Below are positions 17,696 through 26,102 of a stretch of 64,000 nt of DNA, piece after piece (position 1 is the first letter of the stretch; each line of letters begins with the position of its first letter). This stretch comes from Parvularcula sp039822105 (GTDB lineage: Bacteria; Pseudomonadota; Alphaproteobacteria; Caulobacterales; Parvularculaceae), in the NCBI GenBank assembly GCA_039822105.1, contig JBCBMW010000002.1:248001-312000 (forward strand), in the 5' to 3' direction. The position numbers and the translations under genes were made by a program. The notes beneath the pieces are model-generated. The model was given only the letters and a program-made list of their open reading frames with translations. It had not been told where the DNA came from and did no database searches.

Positions 17696-18284
17696 GACGC
17701 TCCGTGTCGCCGTGGTTGATGATGATGACAGTGTGCGTGACAGCGCCGTCCTGGTCTTGAACGGTGTCGGCCATGATGCCGTGGGCTACAAGACTGGCGA
17801 CCAGTTCTTAGAAGAAGGCTCAGAGGAAGCGTGGTCGGCGGTGTTTCTCGACCTCAAAATGCCTGGCCGCACGGGGCTAGAGGTTTTGCAGGACTTGCAG
17901 GCGCAGCATACCACATTGCCCTATCCCGTACTGATGATCAGTGCCCACGGTGATATCCAAGTGGCCGTGCAAGCGATGAAGCTTGGCGCGTCGAGCTTCA
18001 TCGAAAAGCCGTTCACGGCCGAACAGCTCACCGAAGCGGTGGTTGATGTCTCAAGCCCGAAAGAAGGCACTCTTCCGGATAGCGAGATCTTAAGTGAACT
18101 CACGCCGCGCGAACGCGAGGTGGCGGAGCTTTTGACCGAGGGCCTCAGCAACAAAGAGGTGGGCCGCACCCTCGACTGCAGCCCACGCACAGTGGAAATC
18201 CACCGCGCCCGTGTTCTCAAGAAGCTCGGCGTACGCAACGTGGCGGGCCTTGTGCGCTTGATGGTCGGCTCTGAACGCGGTTAG
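17688..18284 (+). CDS. FixJ-like LuxR-type response regulator
   Basis: 198 residues from the GTG at 17688, preferred because AAGGAG lies 7 bases before it; the ATG at 17682 is only one base from that site. The receiver domain has the acidic pocket DDDD (11-14), phospho-acceptor Asp55 in FLDLKMPG and the conserved Lys in EKPF. The C-terminal LuxR helix-turn-helix is LTPREREVAELLTEGLSNKEV followed by SPRTVEIHR. It overlaps the kinase stop by eight bases, so the two are a cognate pair. By analogy it would activate the FixK-like gene downstream. Confidence 0.9.
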   Translation: MPETLRVAVVDDDDSVRDSAVLVLNGVGHDAVGYKTGDQFLEEGSEEAWSAVFLDLKMPGRTGLEVLQDLQAQHTTLPYPVLMISAHGDIQVAVQAMKLGASSFIEKPFTAEQLTEAVVDVSSPKEGTLPDSEILSELTPREREVAELLTEGLSNKEVGRTLDCSPRTVEIHRARVLKKLGVRNVAGLVRLMVGSERG

Positions 18285-18294
18285 ATCTGCGACA

Positions 18295-18308
18295 TTGAGT
18301 CAACGCAA
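18295..18308 (+). promoter_or_regulatory. Candidate FixK/FNR box upstream of lone receiver
   Basis: TTGAGTCAACGCAA fits the Bradyrhizobium FixK2 pattern TTG(A/C)-N6-(T/G)CAA exactly. It lies 25 bases before the lone receiver gene, in the 48-base gap after the FixJ-like gene. That would allow the FixK-like protein encoded 500 bases downstream to feed back on the receiver. The pattern is short, so support rests on context and on the second copy before cydA. Confidence 0.5.
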
Positions 18309-18332
18309 TGCTTTTCTCCAGGAAAAGCTTAT

Positions 18333-18734
18333 TTGGGCATTGTGGATCATTCCCCCTCACATCCCCCTCTGCACCGCGTCTTCGTTGTTGAAGATGACCA
18401 CGCAGTCCGCGACGCACTCGTCATGCTCGTTGAGGCAGAGGGTTGGGATTGCAGTGCTTTTTCAAATGGCGAGCGGTTTCTGGAGATCGCGCGGCCGTCC
18501 GATGAGGACGTCTTGATCCTGGATCTTGACCTGCCGGGCATCGACGGAACCGACATTGCCGCCAGCCTTCAGGCGCGGGGGGTTCATCCCTCGATCTATG
18601 TGATCTCTGGTCTTCGCAACCGGGCGTTTCAGGCGGGGGTCGCGAAGATCAAGCCCGTGGCGGCCTTCCGCAAGCCGCTGGACACGGCGGGACTGCTGAG
18701 CGCGGTGTCGTCTCACCAGTCGCCCTCCGTATAA
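18333..18734 (+). CDS. Single-domain response regulator (receiver only)
   Basis: 133 residues, only a CheY-like receiver: acidic pair Asp21/Asp22, phospho-acceptor Asp64 in LILDLDLPG, and a conserved Lys in FRKPL. There is no output domain. The start used is TTG, 5 bases after AGGAAAAG; GTG at 18342 is the alternative. Its place between FixJ-like and FixK-like genes is where FixT-type kinase inhibitors or phosphate sinks occur in related systems, and an intact Asp64 allows either role. Function is inferred from position. Confidence 0.75.
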   Translation: MGIVDHSPSHPPLHRVFVVEDDHAVRDALVMLVEAEGWDCSAFSNGERFLEIARPSDEDVLILDLDLPGIDGTDIAASLQARGVHPSIYVISGLRNRAFQAGVAKIKPVAAFRKPLDTAGLLSAVSSHQSPSV

Positions 18735-18811
18735 GGGCTTTCCCTTACGTAGCGGTCCGGATTCCTCGCGAAGTTGTGACATGCCATTCTGTTCTCACGA
18801 TGGAGAGAACG

Positions 18812-19375
18812 ATGGCTGCACCGATCCAAAGCTTCAAAAAGCGCGACACGATCTTTTCCGCGGGTGATCCCGCTGGATCTCTGCCCAAGCTGCTGAGCGG
18901 CGCGGTCATCATTTACGCCCTCCTCCCCGATGGTCGCAGGCAGGTCCTGGACCTCGCTGGACCAGGTGATTTCTTGCACTTCGAGACCTCGGGCGAGATT
19001 GATCACTATGCGGAGGCGTTGAACCCCTGCCAGGTGGCGTTCTTCAAAGCCAAGGACCTTCTTGCTGAGCCTCAGACAGCGCAGTTCCTTCTGGAACAGA
19101 TGCAAGACAGATTGGCGATCGAGCGTCGTCATATCACCATGCTGTCGCGGAAATCAGCGACCGAGCGGCTCGCTGACTTTGTGCATCTGGTTGCCGATTG
19201 TCTGGGTCAGGAGGAAGGTGAGCTCGATATGCCGCTCACCCGTCAACAGATCGCCGATTTCACAGGCCTGACGATTGAGACGGTGAGCCGCACCTTCGCT
19301 CAGTGGGAGCGGGACGAAACCCTCACGAAGATCCAGGGCCACATCTACAAGATGAGCCCGGCGCTCGCAGCCTAA
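18812..19375 (+). CDS. FixK-like Crp/Fnr-family transcription factor
   Basis: 187 residues from the ATG after GGAGAG: a cyclic-nucleotide-type beta-roll (about 1-105), dimer helix and winged helix-turn-helix. The recognition helix is LTIETVSRTF; the E-TVSR wording is that of FNR/FixK proteins that read TTGA half-sites. There is no N-terminal cysteine cluster for a 4Fe-4S centre, so it is FixK-type rather than FNR-type, with activity probably set by transcription through the FixLJ-like pair. Its stop overlaps the convergent DUF454 stop in CTAA. Likely targets are the TTGA-N6-GCAA sites at 18295 and 22914. Confidence 0.85.
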   Translation: MAAPIQSFKKRDTIFSAGDPAGSLPKLLSGAVIIYALLPDGRRQVLDLAGPGDFLHFETSGEIDHYAEALNPCQVAFFKAKDLLAEPQTAQFLLEQMQDRLAIERRHITMLSRKSATERLADFVHLVADCLGQEEGELDMPLTRQQIADFTGLTIETVSRTFAQWERDETLTKIQGHIYKMSPALAA

Positions 19376-19743
19376 CGCGGGAGGGTCTGCGGCTCTGGCC
19401 GCAGCGCGAGCCAGACACTGACCGCCGTCAGGATCGCCGCCACCAGGGCGGTGATCCATATCGGTGTACCGAGCAACACCAAAATCACCACCGTCAGCGC
19501 CATCCCAACACAGGCAGCGATCTTTCCCTCGCGGCGAATAGCGCCGTGCTCAAACCAATCCTGGAGAGGCTCACCAAAGCGGGGATGCTTGAGAAGGCGC
19601 GCCGCCAACGGGTCGTCACCCTTCCAAAGAAGAAAGACCGCGAGGATCCACGGACCCGTGGTCGGCAATAGGGGAACGACGGCACCAACAGCGCCCACGA
19701 CAAAACAGAGATAGCCGAGCGCACGAAAGATCTGCCGTCTCAT
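19372..19743 (-). CDS. DUF454 (YbaN-type) inner-membrane protein
   Basis: 123 residues from ATG 19743, with three or four membrane segments and the family hallmark VVPLLPTTGPWIL near residues 22-34. The role of DUF454 proteins is unknown, although they recur beside respiratory and heme genes. It is the last gene of the cydDC operon: its start lies one base from the cydC stop. A TTG at 19752, overlapping cydC, is an alternative start. Confidence 0.8.
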   Translation of the reverse strand: MRRQIFRALGYLCFVVGAVGAVVPLLPTTGPWILAVFLLWKGDDPLAARLLKHPRFGEPLQDWFEHGAIRREGKIAACVGMALTVVILVLLGTPIWITALVAAILTAVSVWLALRPEPQTLPR

Positions 19744-19744
19744 C

Positions 19745-21310
19745 CTACCCAATCACCTCCCAATGAGAGGCCAGGTTAGCAAGAAGGGGTTGATGGGTCA
19801 CGAACAGGACTCGGCGATCCTTGAGGTGCTCGAGGCAACCTGCAAGCACCCGGACAGCCTGGTCATCGCGCAAATGCTCGCCAGGTTCATCGAGCAGAAC
19901 CAATGGCTTATCACTCAAGAGCACGCGCGCCAGCTCAAGCCGTCGCGCCTCACCCAGGGACCAAACGTCCTGCCGGACCGGCGCATCGAGACCGCCTGCT
20001 TCGCGCACGCGCTCCTCAAGCTCCACCACCCGAAGGGCATGCCAAAGCTCTGCGTCATCGGCGGCCGAGAAGAGATTGTCCCGAACAGTGCCGCGCATGA
20101 TCACAGCGTCGTGCAAGGAGAGGTGGGTCATTGCTCGGGCGGCAGCTTCACTTCCCAGGGGATGGGCCCCCTCTCCGGCCCACGGCAACCAACCGGCCAG
20201 GCTCTTAAGCGCCGTTGTCTTGCCGCAGCCCGATGGACCAAGAATGGCAGTGGGCTGACCAGGCTTGAGCGGCAAAGCGAGGTCGTCCCCAAGCCGCCTC
20301 CCCGCAGGGTTCATCAGTGGCAGGAGCACATGATCGGGTAGAATCGGGTCACTCGGCTGATGTGCCACGCCGCAGTCTGACCAAGCCTGGAGGCGTAGCC
20401 GCGCCGCACCAGCCTGCTGCCGAGCAAAAATCTGCCTGCTGATGGGGCCCATAAGTTCCCCAAAGGCCAGCCAGGAAAAAGCGATCAGGACAGGAAGCAA
20501 GAGCTCCTCGCCCCGCGCACCAAGCCACCAGGCAACAAGGATAACGACTGCCGCCACTAGAGGGCCGAAAATGCCCGAGGCAGCCGTGCCGATACCGACA
20601 TTCAGTTGCGCCCTGGCGGCCTGGGCCTCAGCCCTTCGGGCTTTGTCGACGATGCCCGCCAGTTCTCCGTCACGCTCGGCGCCTACATCGAGGCCAACGA
20701 GACCTGATAGGGCAAGACCAAGCTCCCGCCCTACATGGCCCCGGGCGTCTCGCGCAGCGTTGTCATGACGAGCACCGCGCTTCGCCGTCAGCCAACTGAT
20801 GACTGAGATAGCGAGAACCGCTGGTACGATCGCAACGAGGGCCCACGGCACGGTCGCAGCGGTCGCTATGAGCAAAAGGGCAAGGCAAAGTGCTGTGACG
20901 GCGACGGGAAAGGAGAAGCGTAGCGGCTCAAAATCGTCCGCCTCCACATCGCCAAGAAAGGCTTCAAGTTGATCGGCCTGCGCCAACTGCCAGCCGCGGG
21001 CTCTCGTCCGGTCAGCGCCGGCCATCCGCTCAAAGAGCGCCTCACGATGGGCGGCTTGGTCCTGAAGCGCGGCCTCATGCCCCGTGATGCGCTCGCCGTA
21101 CTTCCCGGCCGTCCGCGTCAACGCAAGGAGCCGGACAAGGGCGGCGGGATAGTGGAAGTTGAACGCGAGCGCCGCAGGGCCGAGCCCTGCGAGAGCCACT
21201 GAGGCCAAGAACCACGATGAGACCCCGACCAAGAGCACCCCTGCGAGAGCCGTCAGGGTCCCAAGCACCAGGGCCAGGAGCCACATTTTTGTCTTGAGGC
21301 GGAGGGTCAT
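19745..21310 (-). CDS. cydC: Thiol reductant ABC exporter subunit CydC
   Basis: 521 residues: six-helix exporter membrane domain followed by a complete ATPase domain with Walker A GPSGCGKTT, signature WSLGEARR, Walker B VLLDEP and H-loop VTHQ. CydDC exports cysteine/glutathione to the periplasm and is needed to assemble cytochrome bd, which is encoded next door. The cydD stop and cydC start overlap by four bases. Its intact motifs are a useful contrast to the ATPase-dead ABC protein at 11506. Confidence 0.92.
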   Translation of the reverse strand: MTLRLKTKMWLLALVLGTLTALAGVLLVGVSSWFLASVALAGLGPAALAFNFHYPAALVRLLALTRTAGKYGERITGHEAALQDQAAHREALFERMAGADRTRARGWQLAQADQLEAFLGDVEADDFEPLRFSFPVAVTALCLALLLIATAATVPWALVAIVPAVLAISVISWLTAKRGARHDNAARDARGHVGRELGLALSGLVGLDVGAERDGELAGIVDKARRAEAQAARAQLNVGIGTAASGIFGPLVAAVVILVAWWLGARGEELLLPVLIAFSWLAFGELMGPISRQIFARQQAGAARLRLQAWSDCGVAHQPSDPILPDHVLLPLMNPAGRRLGDDLALPLKPGQPTAILGPSGCGKTTALKSLAGWLPWAGEGAHPLGSEAAARAMTHLSLHDAVIMRGTVRDNLFSAADDAELWHALRVVELEERVREAGGLDAPVRQDVWSLGEARRLELARVLLSDKPLVLLDEPGEHLRDDQAVRVLAGCLEHLKDRRVLFVTHQPLLANLASHWEVIG

Positions 21311-22878
21311 GCCACCACCTCGTTACGCTCTTCGAGGGCAAGACGTTCCATCGCTGCATTGGCAAGTGCGGGGTCATGGGTTGCGACAAGAACGAGCCGG
21401 TCCCTGGCGGCATCCTTCAGAGCCTGACGCACAGCCTCCGCACTCCCCCTATCGAGCTTGGCTGTCGGTTCATCGGCAAAGAGCACTGGGGCGTCTTGGC
21501 CGAGGGCGTGGGCCAAAGCCAGACGGACGCGCTGCCCACCGGACACCTCGCCAGCGGCGAGATCGATGGTGGCCGCGTCTTGGCGAAAGCGTGGATCATC
21601 CGTCAGCCGCAGCGTTTCGAGAAGCTCGTGGCGATCAGCCTCAAGAAGATCCATCGGCAACCAGGAATCAACCGCAATCCACGCCGCGTCATCAGCCGTT
21701 CGGAAGACCTGACCTATCTTCGGCGCGTCCACACCCGCCAAAGTCCGAAGCAGTATCGTCTTCCCCGAACCCGATGGCCCGGTGATCGCGATAAGCCCCT
21801 TGCTCGGCAGATCCCAGTCCCCAATGACGGCTCCGTTTTTGAGCACCAGTCCGCGAGCCCCCATGCGATCGACTGGCAAACGTTTATCCGTTTGCTGAGG
21901 TGTTACGGCGATGGGCTCCAAAGCTTGCAAAGCCTCCTCACCCTCGGCCGCCTGGTGATAGAGCTCCGAGAAGCGGCGTAGGGGCTGGAACACCTCTGGC
22001 GCGAGCAACAGGATGCCAAGGCTCGCCGTCAGGCCAATCCCGCTAAACCCTGGGAAGGCGACAAGGCCCAGATGACCAAGGCCGAGGAAGATCGCCAGCA
22101 TGGCGATGCTCAAGGAGCTGAAGAAATCAAGAACCGCCGAATTGAGGAAGGCAACCCGCAGCAACGCGCTGGAACGGACACGGTAGTCGGCCAGTCGCGA
22201 CGCCAGACGCGCGGTCTCGCCCTCGGCTGCATCGCAAGCGACGATGGTGGGCAGGCACCGCACCTTCTCGGCAAAGGCGCCCGATAGATCCTGCAGCGCC
22301 TCTTCCTGGGCTGCGGCCTTCGATTTCGTCAGATTACCCACGACAACGAAGAACATGATCATGATCGGCAGCGTCAGCACCAGGAGCAGTGCGGCCTGCC
22401 AGGATAGAAACGCCATAAGCGCCAGTGCCATCATCGCCCCGATGGAGGACATGGACTTGCCGACCTGGACCGACACCACCGCGCGTGCTGCCGCGCTCGG
22501 CTGACGGGAGAGACGGTTGGCAAGGTCGCCGGGATCGATGGCTTGCACATCGGCGACCGACGCCCGCGCGGTAAACTGAAAGAACCAATCGAGGACGGTG
22601 CTCGCGGCCTTGGCCTCCGCCCTCACGGTCAGGCGCTCAGCCCACGCCATGCCTGCGACGGAAAGAGCCATCAAAACGCCGCCAGTCGCGAGCACTGCCA
22701 CTGGCAAGGTGCCGAGCACGACCACGTCGCCCACCAGTTTTGCGAGACACAGCATGGCCGCAAGGCGCAGCAGGCGCGCTGCGCTCTCCACGCCCGTGAT
22801 GGCGCGCACATCCGCGCCCAGCGCGGCGCGCAACCCCGCTCCTGCGGACCCCAAATCAGCTTTCCGGCGCCGTCCCAT
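21307..22878 (-). CDS. cydD: Thiol reductant ABC exporter subunit CydD
   Basis: 523 residues with the heterodimer partner fold of CydC: membrane domain (about 40-320) and ATPase with Walker A GPSGSGKTI, signature VSGGQRVRLALA, Walker B LFADEP and VATHDP. It is the first gene of the cydD-cydC-DUF454 operon and is divergent from cydA across a 103-base region that holds a FixK-type box, so both units are likely induced together at low oxygen. Confidence 0.92.
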   Translation of the reverse strand: MGRRRKADLGSAGAGLRAALGADVRAITGVESAARLLRLAAMLCLAKLVGDVVVLGTLPVAVLATGGVLMALSVAGMAWAERLTVRAEAKAASTVLDWFFQFTARASVADVQAIDPGDLANRLSRQPSAAARAVVSVQVGKSMSSIGAMMALALMAFLSWQAALLLVLTLPIMIMFFVVVGNLTKSKAAAQEEALQDLSGAFAEKVRCLPTIVACDAAEGETARLASRLADYRVRSSALLRVAFLNSAVLDFFSSLSIAMLAIFLGLGHLGLVAFPGFSGIGLTASLGILLLAPEVFQPLRRFSELYHQAAEGEEALQALEPIAVTPQQTDKRLPVDRMGARGLVLKNGAVIGDWDLPSKGLIAITGPSGSGKTILLRTLAGVDAPKIGQVFRTADDAAWIAVDSWLPMDLLEADRHELLETLRLTDDPRFRQDAATIDLAAGEVSGGQRVRLALAHALGQDAPVLFADEPTAKLDRGSAEAVRQALKDAARDRLVLVATHDPALANAAMERLALEERNEVVA

Positions 22879-22913
22879 GGCAGCTGGATTAGATGTCGCA
22901 GGCCCCGGAGTCC

Positions 22914-22927
22914 TTGAGCCACAGCAA
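22914..22927. promoter_or_regulatory. FixK/FNR-type box between cydDC and cydABX
   Basis: TTGAGCCACAGCAA matches TTG(A/C)-N6-(T/G)CAA. It lies 55 bases before the cydA start and 36 bases before the cydD start, so it can serve one or both divergent units. A FixK-like protein with the matching recognition helix is encoded 3.5 kb away. Confidence 0.6.
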
Positions 22928-22981
22928 AGTTTTGGAGCGCCCGGGGTGCCAAGACACGCGGAGAACCGTCGGAGTCCGTCT

Positions 22982-24565
22982 ATGCCTGATCCATTGCTGG
23001 TCGATCTGTCGCGTCTGCAGTTCGCGCTGACGGCGATGTATCACTTCTTGTTTGTGCCCCTGACCCTGGGTCTCTCTATTCTCGTGGCGATGATGGAGAC
23101 CGTCTACGTCATGACCGGCAAGCAGGTCTGGCGGGAGATGACCAAGTTCTGGGGCACGCTGTTTGGGATCAACTTCGCCCTCGGCGTCGCCACGGGCATC
23201 ACCATGGAGTTCCAGTTCGGCATGAACTGGGCCTTCTACAGCCACTATGTGGGCGACGTGTTCGGTGCACCGCTGGCCATCGAAGGGCTGATGGCGTTCT
23301 TCCTCGAAGCGACTTTTGTTGGCCTCTTCTTCTTTGGCTGGGATAAGATGCGTCCGCAGACGCACCTTTTCACCACGTGGCTGATGGCGCTGGGTACGAA
23401 CTTCTCGGCACTTTGGATCCTCATCGCCAATGGCTGGATGCAAAATCCGGTCGGGGCCGAGTTCAACCCCGACACCATGCGGATGGAAGTCACAGACTTT
23501 ATGGCTGTGCTTTTCAACCCGGTGGCGCAAGCGAAGTTCGTTCACACGGTTTCGGCTGGCTACGTGACCGGTGCGGTCTTCGTTCTCGCCATCTCGGCCT
23601 ACTACCTCCTCAAAGGACGGCACGCGGCGCTCGCACAGCGCAGCTTCGTCATCGCTTCGGCGTTCGGTGTGGCATCGGCCCTTTCGGTGATCGTTCTCGG
23701 TGACGAGAGCGGCTATGCGGTGACCGACCACCAGAAGATGAAACTCGCGGCGATGGAATCGATGTGGCATACGGAGGAAGCGCCTGCGCCCTTCACCGCC
23801 ATCGGCATCCCCGATATGGAGGCGCGCGAAACCCACTATGCCATCGAGATACCTTATGTGATGGGCATCATCGGCACGCGCTCTTTTGATACCGAAATCC
23901 CTGGAATTCTTGAACTTGTTGACACAGCCGAAGAACGCGTGCGCAGCGGCTTGGTCGCCTACGGTGCGCTTGAGGCGTTCAAGGCGGATCGTACGGAAAC
24001 CGAGGCGAAGGAGCTCTTCATCGTAACCAGGGACGACCTTGGTTACGCGCAGCTCCTCCGGCAGTTTACGGAAGATCCGCTGAACGCTGACGATGAGCAG
24101 ATCCGTGCCGCCGCCTGGTCGACCGTCCCCTCGGTACCGTCGCTCTTCTTCTCTTTCAGAATCATGGTCGCCGCTGGCGGGCTTCTTCTTATCCTCTTTG
24201 TGCTGTCGTTCTGGTACACGATGCAAGAACGCGTGCCGCCGCGCTGGCTTTTGACGGCTGCCCTCTGGTCCTTACCGCTTCCGTGGATCGCGATGGAGAT
24301 CGGCTGGTTTGTGGCCGAGTACGGACGGCAGCCTTGGGTGATCGAAGGGGTCCTTCCGACCTTCTTGGCGGCATCGAACCTCACGATTACGGATATTCTG
24401 ATCACGATCACCGGGTTCACGCTCTTCTACGGCGTCCTCGCCATGATCGAAGTGAGACTGATGCTGATGGCCGTCGCAAAAGGCCCCCGCGTTCTTGATG
24501 ATCTGGGTCAAGCGGTCCCGGGACTTGGCGAGGCACCCGGCGCCGTGCCCGCCCCGGCTGAGTAA
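22982..24565 (+). CDS. cydA: Cytochrome bd ubiquinol oxidase subunit I
   Basis: 527 residues, nine or so membrane helices. CydA carries the b558, b595 and d hemes and the quinol site, reducing oxygen to water at high affinity. Visible blocks are YHFLFVPLTLG (heme histidine), FVHTVSAGYVTGA (b558 histidine), the Q-loop region after VTDHQKMKLAAME, and RQPWVIEGVLPT. The ATG at 22982 follows CGGAG at 7 bases and starts just before LLVDLSRLQFA, the usual N-terminus; a longer frame back into the promoter was rejected. It forms an operon with cydB and cydX. Confidence 0.96.
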   Translation: MPDPLLVDLSRLQFALTAMYHFLFVPLTLGLSILVAMMETVYVMTGKQVWREMTKFWGTLFGINFALGVATGITMEFQFGMNWAFYSHYVGDVFGAPLAIEGLMAFFLEATFVGLFFFGWDKMRPQTHLFTTWLMALGTNFSALWILIANGWMQNPVGAEFNPDTMRMEVTDFMAVLFNPVAQAKFVHTVSAGYVTGAVFVLAISAYYLLKGRHAALAQRSFVIASAFGVASALSVIVLGDESGYAVTDHQKMKLAAMESMWHTEEAPAPFTAIGIPDMEARETHYAIEIPYVMGIIGTRSFDTEIPGILELVDTAEERVRSGLVAYGALEAFKADRTETEAKELFIVTRDDLGYAQLLRQFTEDPLNADDEQIRAAAWSTVPSVPSLFFSFRIMVAAGGLLLILFVLSFWYTMQERVPPRWLLTAALWSLPLPWIAMEIGWFVAEYGRQPWVIEGVLPTFLAASNLTITDILITITGFTLFYGVLAMIEVRLMLMAVAKGPRVLDDLGQAVPGLGEAPGAVPAPAE

Positions 24566-24592
24566 GCGGCGACAGAAATTGGAGTGATCACA

Positions 24593-25744
24593 ATGTTTGA
24601 TGTTCTGTTCTCTTACGAAGTTCTTCGCGTCCTCTGGTGGGTGCTCCTCGGTGTGCTGCTGATCGGGTTCGCCATTGCTGATGGGTTCGACATGGGTGCA
24701 GCCGCACTGCTGCCTGCAGTTGCCAAGACCGACGAGGAGAAACGTGTCGTCATCAACACGATGGGTCCCGTCTGGGAAGGCAATCAGGTGTGGTTCATCC
24801 TCGGCGGCGGCGCGATTTTCGCAGCCTGGCCAGCGCTCTATGCGGTGAGTTTTTCTGGCTTCTACCTCGCCATGTTCCTTGTGCTGTCGATGTTTATCCT
24901 GCGTCCGGTGGCGTTCAAATACAGGTCGAAGCGTCCAGGCGCAGCTTGGCGCCGCAACTGGGACCTCGCCCTCACGGTTTCGGGCCTCGTCCCGCCTGTG
25001 ATCTTCGGTGTGGCTGTCGGCAACGCCTTGATCGGCGTACCGTTCATCTACGATGGCGATCTGCGCCCGGACTATCAGGGATGGCTCATCGGCCTCCTCA
25101 ACCCAGCAGCGCTCTTCTGCGGCTTGGTCAGCCTCGCGATGATCCTGGCGCAGGGCGCGGCCTGGCTTCAAATGAAAGCCGATCATGTCGTTGCTGATCG
25201 TGCGCGTGTGGTGGGCAAGACCAGCGCCCTGGTTGGCGCAGGGCTCTTCGCGCTTGGTGGTTTGCTCGTCGCCGCGGGCCTCCTAGGCGGATATCAGTTG
25301 GAGACCCCAGCTGACTTCAGTGCACCGAGCTTTCCACTTGATAAAGAGGTGGCGCGCGCCAACGGCGCCTGGCTAAGCAATTACGGGCAAGCGCCGATTT
25401 TGCTCCTCACCCCAGCCTTGGGCATCGCCGGCATGCTGGTCGCGGCGCTTGGTTTCACGGCGAAACGCTCGACCCTGACGTTTCTGGCTTCCAGCGTCGG
25501 GATTGCGGGGATCATCGGGACGGTTGGCGTATCGATGTTTCCGTTCATCCTGCCCAGCACCCTTGAGCCGAACCACAGCCTGATGGTGTTCGACTCAAGC
25601 TCCAGTCAAAACACGCTCCGGAACATGCTCGTTGCGACGGTCATCTTCCTCCCCCTCGTCCTCATCTACACCGCGTGGGTCTACAAGATCCTCTTTGGGC
25701 GGGTCACGCTCGACAGCATCCGCGATGCTGACCACGCCTACTGA
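24593..25744 (+). CDS. cydB: Cytochrome bd ubiquinol oxidase subunit II
   Basis: 383 residues with about eight membrane helices. CydB pairs with CydA and stabilises the hemes. It shows FAIADGFDMGAA near the N-terminus and GPVWEGNQVWFI near residue 60, both diagnostic. The ATG at 24593 is chosen over GTG at 24584 because GGAG lies at 24581-24584, eight bases ahead. The gap to cydA is 27 bases and cydX follows after 19. Confidence 0.95.
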   Translation: MFDVLFSYEVLRVLWWVLLGVLLIGFAIADGFDMGAAALLPAVAKTDEEKRVVINTMGPVWEGNQVWFILGGGAIFAAWPALYAVSFSGFYLAMFLVLSMFILRPVAFKYRSKRPGAAWRRNWDLALTVSGLVPPVIFGVAVGNALIGVPFIYDGDLRPDYQGWLIGLLNPAALFCGLVSLAMILAQGAAWLQMKADHVVADRARVVGKTSALVGAGLFALGGLLVAAGLLGGYQLETPADFSAPSFPLDKEVARANGAWLSNYGQAPILLLTPALGIAGMLVAALGFTAKRSTLTFLASSVGIAGIIGTVGVSMFPFILPSTLEPNHSLMVFDSSSSQNTLRNMLVATVIFLPLVLIYTAWVYKILFGRVTLDSIRDADHAY

Positions 25745-25763
25745 TTATAAGGAAGAATATACC

Positions 25764-25940
25764 ATGTGGTACTTCTCTTGGATCCTCGGCCTCGGGCTAG
25801 CGGCGACCGTCGGTATTCTGAACGCGCTCTGGTACGAGCTGCGGCAAACGAGGATGGCGCCGACGCCAGCGACCGAGGACATCTTGGACGAGACAGGCGA
25901 CAACCACCCGATGGCTGCGCCGATGAGGCGTCTACGCTGA
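25764..25940 (+). CDS. cydX: Cytochrome bd small subunit CydX
   Basis: 58 residues. It begins MWYFSWILGLGLA and continues NALWYELRQ, the single-helix CydX/CbdX pattern, followed by a charged 30-residue tail. It stabilises the CydAB complex. AAGGAAG lies 8 bases before the ATG, and the gene follows cydB directly. The tail is longer than in the 37-residue Escherichia protein. Confidence 0.9.
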   Translation: MWYFSWILGLGLAATVGILNALWYELRQTRMAPTPATEDILDETGDNHPMAAPMRRLR

Positions 25941-25977
25941 CCCCCGGTCAGCTGAGGCGTGCACATTGAGAATTTCC

Positions 25978-26053
25978 CATCCAACAATGCTGGATGTCGC
26001 TTGGCATGTGTGTTGAAGAGAAGATCACGAGCTGTCTCAGTTGCGGACAGCTC
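25978..26053. repeat. Two inverted repeats upstream of secreted protein gene
   Basis: CATCCA/TGGATG (25978-25983 and 25991-25996, 7-base loop) and GAGCTGTC/GACAGCTC (26029-26036 and 26046-26053, 9-base spacer) are both perfect. They sit in the 162-base gap after cydX. Neither has a T-run, so they may be operator sites or leader hairpins rather than terminators. Confidence 0.4.
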
Positions 26054-26102
26054 ACGTCTTTCATCTGTTTGGCCCAACCAGCACAACAAGTAACATCTTC
26101 AA

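Noticed and set aside
22598..22981. N-terminal extension of cydA
   Set aside because: It covers the cydD start and the divergent promoter with the FixK-type box; CydA proteins begin at the chosen ATG.
22889..24226. 445-residue minus-strand frame opposite cydA
   Set aside because: Low-complexity His/Arg/Glu composition typical of an antisense shadow; cydA on the other strand has all family motifs.
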